NCBI RefSeq assembly: GCF_002979775.1
Contig: NZ_PCPR01000001.1
Location: forward strand, 434,001 to 498,000
Direction: 5' to 3'
DNA: 64,000 bases
Source of the DNA: Arthrobacter sp. MYb23
GTDB lineage: Bacteria > Actinomycetota > Actinomycetes > Actinomycetales > Micrococcaceae
Part shown: positions 16,578 to 25,388 of the stretch, piece after piece
Position numbering within the stretch: the stretch's first letter is position 1
Layout of the letters: every line of letters begins with the position of its first letter
The notes under the pieces: model-generated
The model's database searches: none
The model's input: the letters and a program-made list of their open reading frames with translations, nothing else
What the model was told of the DNA's origin: nothing
Position numbers and translations under genes: made by a program

Positions 16578-16997
16578 CTAGGCGGCAGTGCCACCCAGGC
16601 GAATTTTGCGGAGGGCGGCAACAGCGAGCCACGTGACCAACGCGCAGACTCCTGCACCCCAGGCGATGTCGGTCACGGCGATCATGACCGGGAAATCCTT
16701 GAGCACGGCGAGCGCCGTCAGCGCCCAGGTGGAGTACGCGAAGAAGCCGAAGAATGCACCGGCAACAATCCGCTGCCGCATGGAGGCCCGCAACTGGCCC
16801 GGCCGGACTCCGTAGTGCACTATCCCGGCGACGAAGATGAGATAGAACACTACGGCTCCGAGCGGATTTGGACTGGCGGCCAGGAGGTGGCCGATCTGGC
16901 TCTGGTACTGCCGCTGCGCCACAGTGATGATCCAGGCGACGTCGATCGCGGCGAAGATCACTGCCGTCAGGGCATAGGCGAGCAGCCACCGCTTCAC
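16578..16997 (-). CDS. DUF2177 family membrane protein
   Basis: 139 residues, four predicted membrane spans: LLAYALTAVIFAAIDVAWI, AVVFYLIFVAGIVHYGV, IVAGAFFGFFAYSTWALTALAVL and VTDIAWGAGVCALVTWLAVAAL. The GAFFGFFAYSTWALTALAVLKD plus TDIAWG pattern is the DUF2177 signature; function unknown. It overlaps the acyl-CoA synthetase stop by 4 nt. Confidence 0.82.
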   Translation of the reverse strand: MKRWLLAYALTAVIFAAIDVAWIITVAQRQYQSQIGHLLAASPNPLGAVVFYLIFVAGIVHYGVRPGQLRASMRQRIVAGAFFGFFAYSTWALTALAVLKDFPVMIAVTDIAWGAGVCALVTWLAVAALRKIRLGGTAA

Positions 16998-18862
16998 GGC
17001 TGGCTCCGTGGCTGGCTGTAGAGGCTTTCCACAATGTGGCTGGCGCGGCTGGTGAAGGCACTGCGCTTGAGCTTCATGGTGGGGGTCACGAATCCGTTGG
17101 CCTCACTGAGGTCGGTCAGCAACAAGACGAACCGGCGCACTTGCTCGGAACGGGCGATTTTGGCGTTGGCAGCACTGACCGCTTGCCCAATGACTGCGAG
17201 AAGCCGGGCATCGTCGATTTGGACTGCACCGCCGTCCTCCGGGATGCGGATTCCCTTGAGATCGGCAATGCCTTCGCGTTCAGCCCAGGCAGCCAGCGAC
17301 TCGGGATCCAGCAGGACCAGGCCGCCCAGATAAGGCTTGCCCTCCCCCACCATCACGGCATGGGCCACCAGCGGATCACCTTCCACATAGCCTTCCCAGA
17401 TGGCCGGTGAGATGGTCTTTCCACCCGCGGTGACAATGACGTCCTTGATCCGCCCGTTCAGGGTGAGCCGGCCCAAGTGGTCCAACTCGCCAAGGTCTCC
17501 GGTTCGGAAATACCCCTCCACGAAGGCTTCCGCGTTATCCACTGGCCTGCGGTAACCCGCAAAAACGCCCACACCCCGGGCAAGGACTTCGCCCTGGTCC
17601 GAGATCCGCACGCTCGTCCCGGGCATGGGGACCCCTACTGACCCGGAATTGATGGCCCCGGGAAGGTTGCCCGTCAGCGGTGCCGTGGTTTCCGTGAGCC
17701 CGTATCCTTCGATGACGGGCAGCCCCAATCCTCGGAAGAAGAGGGACAGCTCGGCGTCAAGGGCACCTGCACCGGAGAGCAAGTAGTCCAGCTTGCCACC
17801 CACCAACTGCCGCAGCCGCGAATAGAAAAGGCGGTCGAAGAGAGCCCGCCGGATGCGGAGGCCGGCGGAGGCACGGACGGTAGGGTCGGCGTCGTGCGCT
17901 TCGGCAAACCGGCCCCACTCAACAGCCGTGCGTTGCGCCCAAGCCCACACACGTCCCAAGCGCTTCTGCGTTGCGGTGGCAGCGGCAGACGCCTGGATCT
18001 TCTGCAGCACGCGCGGCACCACAACAAGGAACGTGGGTTTCAAGGCGCCCAGGGCCGGAACCACGTCACGGGGATCGGACAGGTGCGCGATCCTCATGCC
18101 GTTCGCCAGGCAGATCAACTGCAGCCCGCGGGCCAGCACATGCGCCATAGGCAGGAAGATGATGGTGTTGCCGCCTTCACGGACAACCTCCGTGTAGGCA
18201 GCCGCCACGTTCAGTACCTGTCCCACGAAATTGCCGTGCGTGATTAGGGCACCTTTGGGAGCGGCTGTTGTTCCGGAGGTGTAGACGATGGTGGCTACAG
18301 AATCGAGGGTGGCCAGCAGACGGCGCTCCTCCACGGCACTATCCGGAATCCGGGCGCCTCTTTCCACCAAATCGGCGAGGTCGGCGCCGGGCCGGGCATC
18401 GAGGGTCCAGATCCCCAACGCCGTCAACCCGGCCCCCGCGAAGCCTTGTTCCAGCAACACCGCGTGTTCGGCGCTGCCACCGACGGCGAGCCGGACGTCG
18501 GCGTCGGCAAGTATCGCTGTCACCTGCGGTGCCGCGGAAGTTTCATAAACAGGAACCACGACGGCGCCGGCGAACCAGGCCGCCATATCCGTCAAGGCCC
18601 ACTCGTACCGGGTGGGAGACATGATGGCCAGGGACTCGCCCGGCTGAATCCCGGCAGCGATGAAGCCCTTGGCCAAGGCGCGGACCTCAAGGGCGAAGTC
18701 TGCAGTGCTGACCTCACGCCACGGATCAGTGACGGCGCCGCCAGGGGTTCTGACCTCAAAGGCGGCGTGGTCCGGATTGCTGCGCACCCGTTGCATCAGC
18801 AGATCCGTGGCGTTGCGGTGCAGTGTGGGCTCCACCAGCGGCGGGGAGGTGAACTCTCTCAA
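16994..18862 (-). CDS. Long-chain fatty acyl-CoA synthetase (FadD15-type AMP-binding enzyme)
   Basis: 622 residues. Adenylation motifs: IVYTSGTTAAPKGALITHGN (P-loop), GYGLTETTAPLTGNLPG, YFRTGDLGELDHLGRL and GRIKDVIVTAGGKTISP; the C-terminal domain ends NGFVTPTMKLKRSAF with the conserved Lys. The 80-residue middle part (VVVPRVLQKIQASAAATATQKR...) is typical of eukaryote-like/FadD15 synthetases. It activates fatty acids to CoA thioesters on the cytosolic membrane face. Co-transcribed with the MarR gene (4-nt overlap), which probably responds to a fatty acid or acyl-CoA. Confidence 0.88.
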   Translation of the reverse strand: MREFTSPPLVEPTLHRNATDLLMQRVRSNPDHAAFEVRTPGGAVTDPWREVSTADFALEVRALAKGFIAAGIQPGESLAIMSPTRYEWALTDMAAWFAGAVVVPVYETSAAPQVTAILADADVRLAVGGSAEHAVLLEQGFAGAGLTALGIWTLDARPGADLADLVERGARIPDSAVEERRLLATLDSVATIVYTSGTTAAPKGALITHGNFVGQVLNVAAAYTEVVREGGNTIIFLPMAHVLARGLQLICLANGMRIAHLSDPRDVVPALGALKPTFLVVVPRVLQKIQASAAATATQKRLGRVWAWAQRTAVEWGRFAEAHDADPTVRASAGLRIRRALFDRLFYSRLRQLVGGKLDYLLSGAGALDAELSLFFRGLGLPVIEGYGLTETTAPLTGNLPGAINSGSVGVPMPGTSVRISDQGEVLARGVGVFAGYRRPVDNAEAFVEGYFRTGDLGELDHLGRLTLNGRIKDVIVTAGGKTISPAIWEGYVEGDPLVAHAVMVGEGKPYLGGLVLLDPESLAAWAEREGIADLKGIRIPEDGGAVQIDDARLLAVIGQAVSAANAKIARSEQVRRFVLLLTDLSEANGFVTPTMKLKRSAFTSRASHIVESLYSQPRSQP

Positions 18863-19338
18863 CGGGCACCCTCTGCCGATAGTGACCGCAAGTGGTCCTC
18901 CATGAGGTTCACTACGGAGCCGAGGAAGTCCGTGATGACCAGCTGCTGGGCCGGTTCCAGCGCATCCAGCTGGGCAGCGGCGGTGGCAACAAGGGGTTGC
19001 ATCAGCTCTTTGACCTTCCCGGAAGCAGCCTCGGTGACGTTGACGCGCACCTGGCGCCTGTCTTCCGTGCTGCGGGAGCGTTCCACGAAGCCATGCATTT
19101 CCAGCCGACCGACTATGGCCGTGGTGGTGGCAGCGGTCGCGCTGAGCTTTACGGCCAAGGCCCCTACCGTGACGGGGCCTGACTCCGAGAGGACGGTGAG
19201 GGCCCGGTAGTCGGTGAGATTGAGTCCCAGCGCTCTGGCCACCCCGCGCTCCGTCTCATTGGCCAGACCGAAGAGGGCCTGCAAGGTCACGGAAGCCGGG
19301 CCGCCCGGCACTCCAATGGCCTTTTCAACATTTTGCAT
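18859..19338 (-). CDS. MarR family transcriptional regulator
   Basis: 159 residues. Winged-helix core: LNLTDYRALTVLSESGPVTVGALAVKLSATAATTTAIVGRLEMHGFVERSRSTEDRRQVRVNVT, including the wing with the DRR motif, flanked by dimerisation helices. First gene of its operon and divergent from a DUF1295 gene; a perfect AT-rich palindrome lies in the 47-nt gap, so autoregulation and control of both operons are likely. TACTAT lies 6 nt before the ATG with no Shine-Dalgarno, so the message is probably leaderless. Confidence 0.88.
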   Translation of the reverse strand: MQNVEKAIGVPGGPASVTLQALFGLANETERGVARALGLNLTDYRALTVLSESGPVTVGALAVKLSATAATTTAIVGRLEMHGFVERSRSTEDRRQVRVNVTEAASGKVKELMQPLVATAAAQLDALEPAQQLVITDFLGSVVNLMEDHLRSLSAEGAR

Positions 19339-19344
19339 GGTTAT

Positions 19345-19365
19345 ATAGTAATCAAATTAATTTGA
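19345..19365. promoter_or_regulatory. MarR promoter -10 and palindromic operator
   Basis: TACTAT (reverse strand, 19345-19350) sits 6 nt before the MarR ATG. Immediately upstream is TCAAATTAATTTGA (19352-19365), a perfect 14-bp palindrome typical of MarR sites, between the divergent starts. Confidence 0.6.
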
Positions 19366-19385
19366 ACATCAAACAGAGGTAAATC

Positions 19386-20255
19386 ATGAAGGATACGGAC
19401 AGGAAGGGCCTCATCGCTCTTCCAGTAGTAGTGGTTCTGGCTGTGCTCATCGCGCTTGCAGGCAGCCACCATGGCGCAACGCTTGGCGGCTTCCCGATTT
19501 TCGCGTGGGCAGTGGTGGCCGCTTTCATCATTCAATGGCTCGTCTTCATCCCGTCCTTCAAGGCGCAAACAGAGAAATTCTTTGACCTCACCGGATCGCT
19601 CACCTATGTGGCGATCACGGTGATGCTGGTGGCGCTGACCCCGGGAATCGATGCCCGCGGACTCCTGCTGGCCGCGCTGGTGGCCGTGTGGGCCCTGCGC
19701 CTGGGCACCTTCCTGTCCCGCCGCATCAGCGCATCAGGGAAGGACGACCGCTTTGACGAGATCAAACCGTCGTTCGTCCGGTTCCTCAACGTGTGGACGG
19801 TCCAGGGACTGTGGGTGGTCTTCACAGCGGCCGCAGCGTGGATTGCCATCAGCAGTACACAGCGCGTGGGCCTCGACTGGTTGGCGCTGCTGGGCTTCCT
19901 GCTCTGGGCCGCGGGCTTCGGTGTGGAGGTTGTGGCAGACCTGCAGAAGAGCCGCTTCAAAGCTGACCCAGCCAACAAGGGAAAGTTCATCTCCACCGGG
20001 CTGTGGTCACGATCCCGGCACCCCAACTACTTTGGCGAGATCCTGCTCTGGGTCGGAGTGGCGGTCATCGCCGCGCCGGTGCTCCAAGGTTGGCAGTGGG
20101 TGGCCATGATCTCGCCCGTGTTCGTCGCGATGCTGCTCATCAAGGTCAGCGGCATCCCCTTGCTGGAAAAGAAAGCGGACAAGACCTGGGGTGGCCAGGC
20201 CGAGTACGAGGCATACAAAAAGAACACCCCCGTGCTGATTCCCAAGTTCGGATAG
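19386..20255 (+). CDS. DUF1295 domain membrane protein (steroid reductase-like)
   Basis: 289 residues with about eight hydrophobic helices and the DUF1295 C terminus: SRSRHPNYFGEILLWVGVAV, PVFVAMLLIKVSGIPLLEKKADKTW and YEAYKKNTPVLIPKFG. The RHPNYFGE motif is shared with isoprenylcysteine methyltransferases and 5-alpha-reductases; an oxidoreductase acting on a lipid is likely but unproven. Divergent from MarR-fadD. Its stop codon lies inside a 17-bp tandem duplication (20245-20278). Confidence 0.85.
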   Translation: MKDTDRKGLIALPVVVVLAVLIALAGSHHGATLGGFPIFAWAVVAAFIIQWLVFIPSFKAQTEKFFDLTGSLTYVAITVMLVALTPGIDARGLLLAALVAVWALRLGTFLSRRISASGKDDRFDEIKPSFVRFLNVWTVQGLWVVFTAAAAWIAISSTQRVGLDWLALLGFLLWAAGFGVEVVADLQKSRFKADPANKGKFISTGLWSRSRHPNYFGEILLWVGVAVIAAPVLQGWQWVAMISPVFVAMLLIKVSGIPLLEKKADKTWGGQAEYEAYKKNTPVLIPKFG

Positions 20256-20278
20256 CCCGCGAGTTCGGATAGCGCGCA
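20245..20278 (+). repeat. 17-bp tandem duplication over the DUF1295 stop codon
   Basis: AGTTCGGATAGCCCGCG followed directly by AGTTCGGATAGCGCGCA; the TAG of the first copy is the stop codon. Confidence 0.7.
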
Positions 20279-20283
20279 CAGAA

Positions 20284-20318
20284 GGCCCCACAACGCGAGA
20301 CCCTCCCGTTGTGGGGCC
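20284..20318 (+). terminator. Terminator hairpin after DUF1295
   Basis: GGCCCCACAACG (20284-20295) and CGTTGTGGGGCC (20307-20318) form a perfect 12-bp stem. An extra copy of the left arm lies at 20358-20370. Confidence 0.65.
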
Positions 20319-20389
20319 CGCTCTGCGCCCCCCGCACTCCAAATAGCACGCAAACCAGGCCCCACAACGCCCGGTGCCGAGAAACAAAA

Positions 20390-20423
20390 ACGGCGCGTGC
20401 CCCCGGAAGGAGGCACGCGCCGT
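20390..20423 (-). terminator. Intrinsic terminator of the permease gene
   Basis: ACGGCGCGTGCC and GGCACGCGCCGT form a perfect 12-bp stem followed on the reverse strand by TTTTTGTTTC. Confidence 0.8.
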
Positions 20424-20438
20424 CGTACGTTTGAAGCC

Positions 20439-21902
20439 TTAGCTGAACAGCTCGCTCTTGGGCTCGTTGTTCTTGACCTTCTGCCATCCGAGCCACAGCA
20501 CCAGTGCGAAGAACGGGATGGTGGCAAGGGTCCACAGGCCCAGCAGGAAGACCTCGCCGGTTTCCTTGTCCGTCATGGAATCGAATCCGATCAGCACGGT
20601 GATGGCCAGCAGGGCAATGAGGCCCACCCAGCTGGTCCACGGCGAACCGGGCATCGGCAGGCTGGAGACGTTGCCGCGCTTCTTTCGGAGGGCGATCTGG
20701 CTGGCGAAGATGGAGCCCCACGTGAAGATCACGCCGATGGACGCGGTGTTCAACGCGAGGTCGAAGGCGTGCGAGCCACCGAGCCAGATGTTGAGGAGGA
20801 TGCCTACGAGGTACACGCCGCCGATCGCCAGGATGGCCGCGTACGGCACGTGGCGTGTGGACATTTTGGTGAGCCACTGAGGGGCGTGGCCGTTGTTGGC
20901 CATGGTGCGGAAGATGCGGCCGATCGAGTACAGGCCCGAGTTGCAGGAGGACAGCGCGGCGGTGATGACGATCATGTTCATGACGTCACCCATCCAGCCG
21001 AGGCCCATCTGGCCGAACACGGTAACGAACGGCGAGGTCCCGGCCACGTATTGGTCTGACGGCAGCAGCATGGCCAGCAGCGTCACCGAACCAACGTAGA
21101 AGACCACAATGCGGATCACGACGGCGCGGATCGCCTTGGGAACTTCGCGTTCCGGGTTTTCCATCTCACCAGCGGTGATACCGACGAGCTCGATGGCGTT
21201 GTAAGCGAAGATCACGGCGTTGAGGACCAGGATCATCACCAGGCCGCCCTTGGGGAACATGCCGCCGTCTTCGTGGAAGAGGTTGGCCACAGACGCGTTT
21301 CCGTCGCCTACCTTGGCGTTGGTGACAACCATGAACGTGCCAACAGCCAGGAAGATCACAATTGCCGCGACCTTCAGGCAGGATGCCCAGAATTCGAACT
21401 CGCCGAACGCCTTGACGCTGAACAGGTTCACGGCCACCAGCAGCACCAATGCGGCAATGGCGGACAGTTCAATGGGCACGTTGGGGAAGAAGAACTGGAA
21501 GTACAGGCCGATCGCGATGAGCTCAGCAATGCCTGTCATGGCCCAGTTGATGAAGTACATCCAACCGGAGAGGAAGGCGCCCTTCTTGCCGAACATTTCG
21601 CCGGCGTAGCTCACGAATGAGCCGGAGGTTTGGCGGTACATGATGAGTTCGCCGAGGGCGCGCATCAGCAGGTAAGCGATGACGCCGGCAATGGCGTAAG
21701 AGAAAATCAGGGCCGGGCCGGTGGAGGCCAGACGGCCACCCGCGCCCATGAACAGGCCGACGCCGATTGCGCCACCCATGGCGATCATGGTGACGTGGCG
21801 GCGGCTCAGGGTCTTCTGATATCCCTCGGCGCTGAGGTTGGAGTCCGAGGCTGCAGATGAGGCCTTGGAGCTCTGGAGATCTGTGGGAGTACTTTGCGGC
21901 AC
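20439..21902 (-). CDS. ansP: Amino acid permease, L-asparagine permease (AnsP) type
   Basis: 487 residues with about 12 membrane spans of the APC superfamily. Segments matching what I recall of E. coli AnsP: MIAMGGAIGVGLFMGAGGRL, GSFVSYAGEMFG, SGWMYFINWAMTGIAE, FYVGSVTLLAMLLP, AGTSPFVTVFGQMG, TAALSSCNSGLYSIGRIFR and HVPYAAILAIGGVY. Proton-coupled import of asparagine is the best guess; another amide or aromatic amino acid is possible. GTG start at 21902 with AAGGAA 5 nt upstream. Monocistronic, followed by a strong terminator. Confidence 0.85.
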   Translation of the reverse strand: MPQSTPTDLQSSKASSAASDSNLSAEGYQKTLSRRHVTMIAMGGAIGVGLFMGAGGRLASTGPALIFSYAIAGVIAYLLMRALGELIMYRQTSGSFVSYAGEMFGKKGAFLSGWMYFINWAMTGIAELIAIGLYFQFFFPNVPIELSAIAALVLLVAVNLFSVKAFGEFEFWASCLKVAAIVIFLAVGTFMVVTNAKVGDGNASVANLFHEDGGMFPKGGLVMILVLNAVIFAYNAIELVGITAGEMENPEREVPKAIRAVVIRIVVFYVGSVTLLAMLLPSDQYVAGTSPFVTVFGQMGLGWMGDVMNMIVITAALSSCNSGLYSIGRIFRTMANNGHAPQWLTKMSTRHVPYAAILAIGGVYLVGILLNIWLGGSHAFDLALNTASIGVIFTWGSIFASQIALRKKRGNVSSLPMPGSPWTSWVGLIALLAITVLIGFDSMTDKETGEVFLLGLWTLATIPFFALVLWLGWQKVKNNEPKSELFS

Positions 21903-22122
21903 AGCTGTTCCTTGTGGGTTGGGGTGTTGCTGTAGGTGTTACGCCAGTGCCGGAACACGGGCGGCTTTGGCACACATAATTCGAGCTTTTCCTCTTTGGA
22001 GGGCTCGAAGTGTGACAAAGAACGCAGAACGCCGAAGCTTCGCGCAACCCGTCTATCTTACGGGATTAACCCCAATGCCCGTGACGCAGGCAACAAGGGG
22101 CTGCGGACAGGGCTGCTCCCGG
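21903..22122. other. Intergenic region upstream of the permease
   Basis: 220 bases. Contains an inverted repeat with 7-bp arms, TTCGAGC near 21980 and GCTCGAA near 22005, on the promoter side of the permease gene. No gene seen. Confidence 0.4.
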
Positions 22123-23016
22123 CTAGGAGACGGCCCTGGTTCCCAGGTACATCGATCCGCGATCCGAGCCCGTGATGTGGTCGGCCAGCACGGCAGCCTG
22201 ATCCCACAAGGGCGCCACCGTCCCGTACACCTCGCCGCGGTGCTGGACGCACTCGCCCACGGCGTAAATGTCCTCCTCGTCCATCACCCTCAGATGGTCG
22301 TCCACCACGATTCCGCGCTCAACTGCCAAACCACTCACGACGGCGACGTCAACGTTCGGTCTGATGCCTGCGGAGACCACCACCATGTGGCAGTCGATGT
22401 CGGGTTGATTGCGAACGCTCAGTCCCGTGATGCGGTCTGCCCCGAGGATCGCGGTGACCCGATGTCCGGAAAGAACGTCCACCTCCAGACCGCAGGACTG
22501 CAGGCCTCGGGCTGCTTCCGCACCGAACGAGTCCCCGCCGATCACTGCTGCGCGGAGATGGTCCTTGTGCTGGGCGAACTGGATCATCCTGCGGGCATCG
22601 TCCAGGGTTCGGAAAGTAAAGACTCCGGGGCGGATGGTCCCACTGGGCGTGTAGAGTCCGGCCATGGGTGGCAGGAACGGGCGGCTGCCGGTTGCGATGA
22701 TCAGATGGTCGTACTGGACCACGCGGCCATCGGCGGCGAAGACATGCTTGCTGAACTTGTCGATGCGTTCCACCCGGACCCCTGCATGGAGTGTGATGGT
22801 GTTCTCTTGGTACCAGTGCAGCGAGTTGAGGAGTATGTCCGCCTCGTTTTCTTCCCCGGACAGGACGAGCCCAAGCCTGCTCCGGTGGTAATTCCCGTAG
22901 GACTCGTCGCCGAACACGGTGATGTCGAAAAGATCCGCACCACCCCTGGCGAGGATCTCTTCCACTGCCCGCGCGCCGGCCATTCCATTGCCGATCACCA
23001 CCAGCCTTCTCTTCAT
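22123..23016 (-). CDS. NirB-like FAD/NAD(P) oxidoreductase, shortened and divergent
   Basis: 297 residues matching the FAD part of assimilatory nitrite reductase large subunits: RRLVVIGNGMAGARAVEEIL, DITVFGDESYGNYHR, YDHLIIATGSRPFLPPM, GVFTFRTLDDARRM and IYAVGECVQHRGEVYG. Compared with NirB from memory, about 35 residues are missing from the NAD-binding domain (LEVDVLSG runs straight into HRVTAILG), the GGGLLG loop reads GGDSFG, and the chain stops shortly after the ECVQHRG segment, with no Fe-S or sirohaem domains. Either a specialised small reductase or a decaying remnant. ATG 23016; 16 nt after an unknown gene, probably one operon. Confidence 0.7.
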   Translation of the reverse strand: MKRRLVVIGNGMAGARAVEEILARGGADLFDITVFGDESYGNYHRSRLGLVLSGEENEADILLNSLHWYQENTITLHAGVRVERIDKFSKHVFAADGRVVQYDHLIIATGSRPFLPPMAGLYTPSGTIRPGVFTFRTLDDARRMIQFAQHKDHLRAAVIGGDSFGAEAARGLQSCGLEVDVLSGHRVTAILGADRITGLSVRNQPDIDCHMVVVSAGIRPNVDVAVVSGLAVERGIVVDDHLRVMDEEDIYAVGECVQHRGEVYGTVAPLWDQAAVLADHITGSDRGSMYLGTRAVS

Positions 23017-23032
23017 CAGCGCGCCACCTTCA

Positions 23033-23380
23033 TCAGTGCTCCACCATCCCCAGATCCACCACCACATATCCCCTGATGCCGGCGGGCGCCACAATGAAAA
23101 GCTCAATCACCGATCCACCCTCGGTGTCTTCCACTACCCTGAGCGGGATGTGGACATCGCTCTTGGCTCCGATGGGGAAATAGCGCATGGGAATGCGGTC
23201 CCGCATCAGCACCACGGTGATCAGTTCCGCGCTCGAATTGCCTCCGCGGAAGTAGAGGGTCTGGTTGATAATGCCGTCGGGCACGAAGTGGGATAGCTCG
23301 GCATGGATGGGAACGGGTTTATCCAACCCTGCGCCCTCAAAGTGGTAGATGCCCTGCAGGAAGAGGTTCTGAATGATCAA
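23033..23380 (-). CDS. Uncharacterised 115-residue protein
   Basis: Not recognised. The sequence is beta-rich and starts MIIQNLFLQGIYHFEGAGLD, then QTLYFRGGNSSAELITVVLMRD, RYFPIGAKSDVHIPLRVVED and a hydrophobic VIELFIVAPAGIRGYVVVDLGMVEH end. No signal peptide or cofactor motif. It precedes the NirB-like flavoprotein by 16 nt, so a joint role in redox metabolism is possible. Confidence 0.65.
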   Translation of the reverse strand: MIIQNLFLQGIYHFEGAGLDKPVPIHAELSHFVPDGIINQTLYFRGGNSSAELITVVLMRDRIPMRYFPIGAKSDVHIPLRVVEDTEGGSVIELFIVAPAGIRGYVVVDLGMVEH

Positions 23381-23516
23381 AGCAAAGTCCTTTCGGCCGT
23401 TCCCTTCCCATGGTGCGCTGCCGTTGTTACAGGACGCTCAATGCCGTGTTTCCACCCACAGCACCAGGCGTAACGATCGCTTTGCAAACAGCTCACCGGG
23501 GTTGAAACATCGAGGA

Positions 23517-25184
23517 CTACAGCAATGCGCCGTCCTGCATCCCGTACCGGACCCACGTCCCAGCTGCGGCGGTGCGTACACCGGCAGCAGCGCTGCGATC
23601 AAACCACTCCCCCAACGCACGGTCGTGGCTCACGATCACCACCGTGCCTTCAAAGGAGGCGAGCGCTGCTTCCAACTGCTCCACCAGCACCGGCGCCAGA
23701 TGGTTGGTGGGCTCGTCCACGATCATGGTGTCGTAGCCACCCAGGAGGAGCCTTGCGAGGGCTAGCCGGCGCTGCTGCCCGGCTGAAAGGCCTCCCACAG
23801 GAACGTGGAACTCGGCCGGGCGGAACAGCCCCAGCCGCAGCAGCCCCTCGGCGTGCGCATCGATGTTGCCGCCCAGTCCGGCGGCAAACGCGGGGAGTAA
23901 GCGCAGCCCCGGCCGGGCGGGCACCTCGAGTTCCTGCTGCAGATATCCCACCTTGCCGTTGAGCTTCACAGTCCCGGTGGCCGGCTCCAGCGTCCCGGCA
24001 AGGATGGAGAGCAGCGTGGATTTGCCGGCGCCGTTGGGGCCGGTGATGAGCACTTTTTGTCCGGTGTCCACCCTGAGGTCCGTGGATTGGAGCCGTCCCG
24101 GGACGCTCACACCAGAGGCTTCCACCGCCGCTTCGGAGGCCACCTCCGCCACAGCCGCCACCCGGGACGGTGCTGCCAGTTTCAGCGGCACGGGTGGCCG
24201 ATCCACCGGGTTGTCCTCTAGCCTGCGTAGCCGTTCCTGGGCGTTGCGGACCTTGCTGGCGGCCGCGCTTTGCCAGGTTCCGGCCTTGAATCCGAAAGCC
24301 ATCTTGTCGTTGTCGCGTTTGCGGCCATAACCCATGCCATCTGCCACAGTGGCAGCCTGGAGGCGTTCAGCAGCCATGGCGTCGAGCCATTGATCGTATT
24401 CCTGGATCCAGCGGGCACGCTCGGCCGCTTTCTCACGGAGGTAGCCTTCATAGCCGTTCCCATACCGGTTCACGGACCGCCGGTCAGCGTCCACTTCGAT
24501 GATGGTGGTGGCTACTTTCCTCAGCAGCACACGATCGTGGGAAACCACCACAACTGTGCCGCGATGCGCCGCCAGCCTCGATTCGAGCCAGGCCGTGCCG
24601 TTCGCATCCAGGTGGTTGGTGGGCTCGTCCAGCAGCAAGGCTTCGGCGGGGTCGGCCAAAAGGCAGGCCAGCGCTACCCGTTCCTGCTCGCCGCCGGATA
24701 AAGATCCAAGGGTTCGACGCCGGTCCAAGCCTCCCAGCCCCAGCTTGTCCAGCGCTGCTTCCACCCGGGATTCGGCGGCGTAGCCTTCACGGAGTTGGTA
24801 TTCAGTTTGCAGGCTTCCGTAGAATTCCAGGTCCTCTGAATCTGCGTCAGCCAAACCGGACTCAAGCTCTGCGATCCGCGCCTCCAAGGAACGCAGCGAA
24901 GCCAGCGATGCATCAATGGCGTCCCCTACGGTGAGGGACTCGGAGAACCCGTGGGTTTGCGCGAGGTAACCCACGCGGTAGCCGGGGTTACCGGACAAGC
25001 CGGCAGTGCCGTCGTCGGGCTTCTCCACGCCGGCCAGCAGGCGCAGCATGGTGGATTTGCCGGCGCCGTTTTCGCCGACGATGGCCACGTGTTCGCCATG
25101 GTGGATGGCGAGGTCAACAGCGTTGAGGAGCTTGCGGTCCCCGTAGCCATGGGAAACGCCGGAAAGGTGCAGGTGGTCAGTCAA
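23517..25184 (-). CDS. ABC-F family ATPase
   Basis: 555 residues with two ABC domains and no membrane spans. Domain 1: VGENGAGKSTMLRLLAGVEKP, LSGGEQERVALACLLA, ALLLDEPTNHLD. Domain 2: ITGPNGAGKSTLLSILAGTLEP, LSAGQQRRLALARLLLGG, TMIVDEPTNHL. Between them lies an arginine/lysine-rich linker (REKAAERARWIQEYDQWLD). ABC-F proteins act on ribosomes in antibiotic protection or translation quality control. The TTG start at 25184 has GAGGA about 7 nt upstream; the longer reading to 25292 lacks a signal. Confidence 0.88.
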   Translation of the reverse strand: MTDHLHLSGVSHGYGDRKLLNAVDLAIHHGEHVAIVGENGAGKSTMLRLLAGVEKPDDGTAGLSGNPGYRVGYLAQTHGFSESLTVGDAIDASLASLRSLEARIAELESGLADADSEDLEFYGSLQTEYQLREGYAAESRVEAALDKLGLGGLDRRRTLGSLSGGEQERVALACLLADPAEALLLDEPTNHLDANGTAWLESRLAAHRGTVVVVSHDRVLLRKVATTIIEVDADRRSVNRYGNGYEGYLREKAAERARWIQEYDQWLDAMAAERLQAATVADGMGYGRKRDNDKMAFGFKAGTWQSAAASKVRNAQERLRRLEDNPVDRPPVPLKLAAPSRVAAVAEVASEAAVEASGVSVPGRLQSTDLRVDTGQKVLITGPNGAGKSTLLSILAGTLEPATGTVKLNGKVGYLQQELEVPARPGLRLLPAFAAGLGGNIDAHAEGLLRLGLFRPAEFHVPVGGLSAGQQRRLALARLLLGGYDTMIVDEPTNHLAPVLVEQLEAALASFEGTVVIVSHDRALGEWFDRSAAAGVRTAAAGTWVRYGMQDGALL

Positions 25185-25352
25185 GAGGAATCCTCGCAAG
25201 TCCGCAGTGGGTGGCAGAAAGCCGTCATGGGTACTGGGGATGCAGCCGCTGAGAGGGGCTGCGCTCAAGACTTCATTGCTCCAGCCTGTCAACGTAAAGC
25301 GGATGCGTCAAGCCAAGACACCACCTATGGCGCAAACGTCCGCAGAAAAACA

Positions 25353-25388
25353 TTGCTATGACACCATCTTGGCGTCACAATGGTGTCA
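25353..25388 (+). promoter_or_regulatory. Promoter and three-half-site operator of the RHH gene
   Basis: TTGCTA (25353-25358), 17-bp spacer, CACAAT (25376-25381), 6 nt, then ATG 25388, a leaderless layout. Over it lie TGACACCA (25359-25366), TGGCGTCA (25370-25377) and TGGTGTCA (25381-25388): an inverted pair followed by a direct copy, all separated by 3 bp, an 11-bp period. The outer arms also form a perfect 10-bp inverted repeat, ATGACACCAT/ATGGTGTCAT. Confidence 0.7.

Noticed and set aside
21903..22010. GlnR-like nitrogen-control box (GTAAC-N6) before the permease
   Set aside because: Only one half-site resembles the consensus; too weak to claim.
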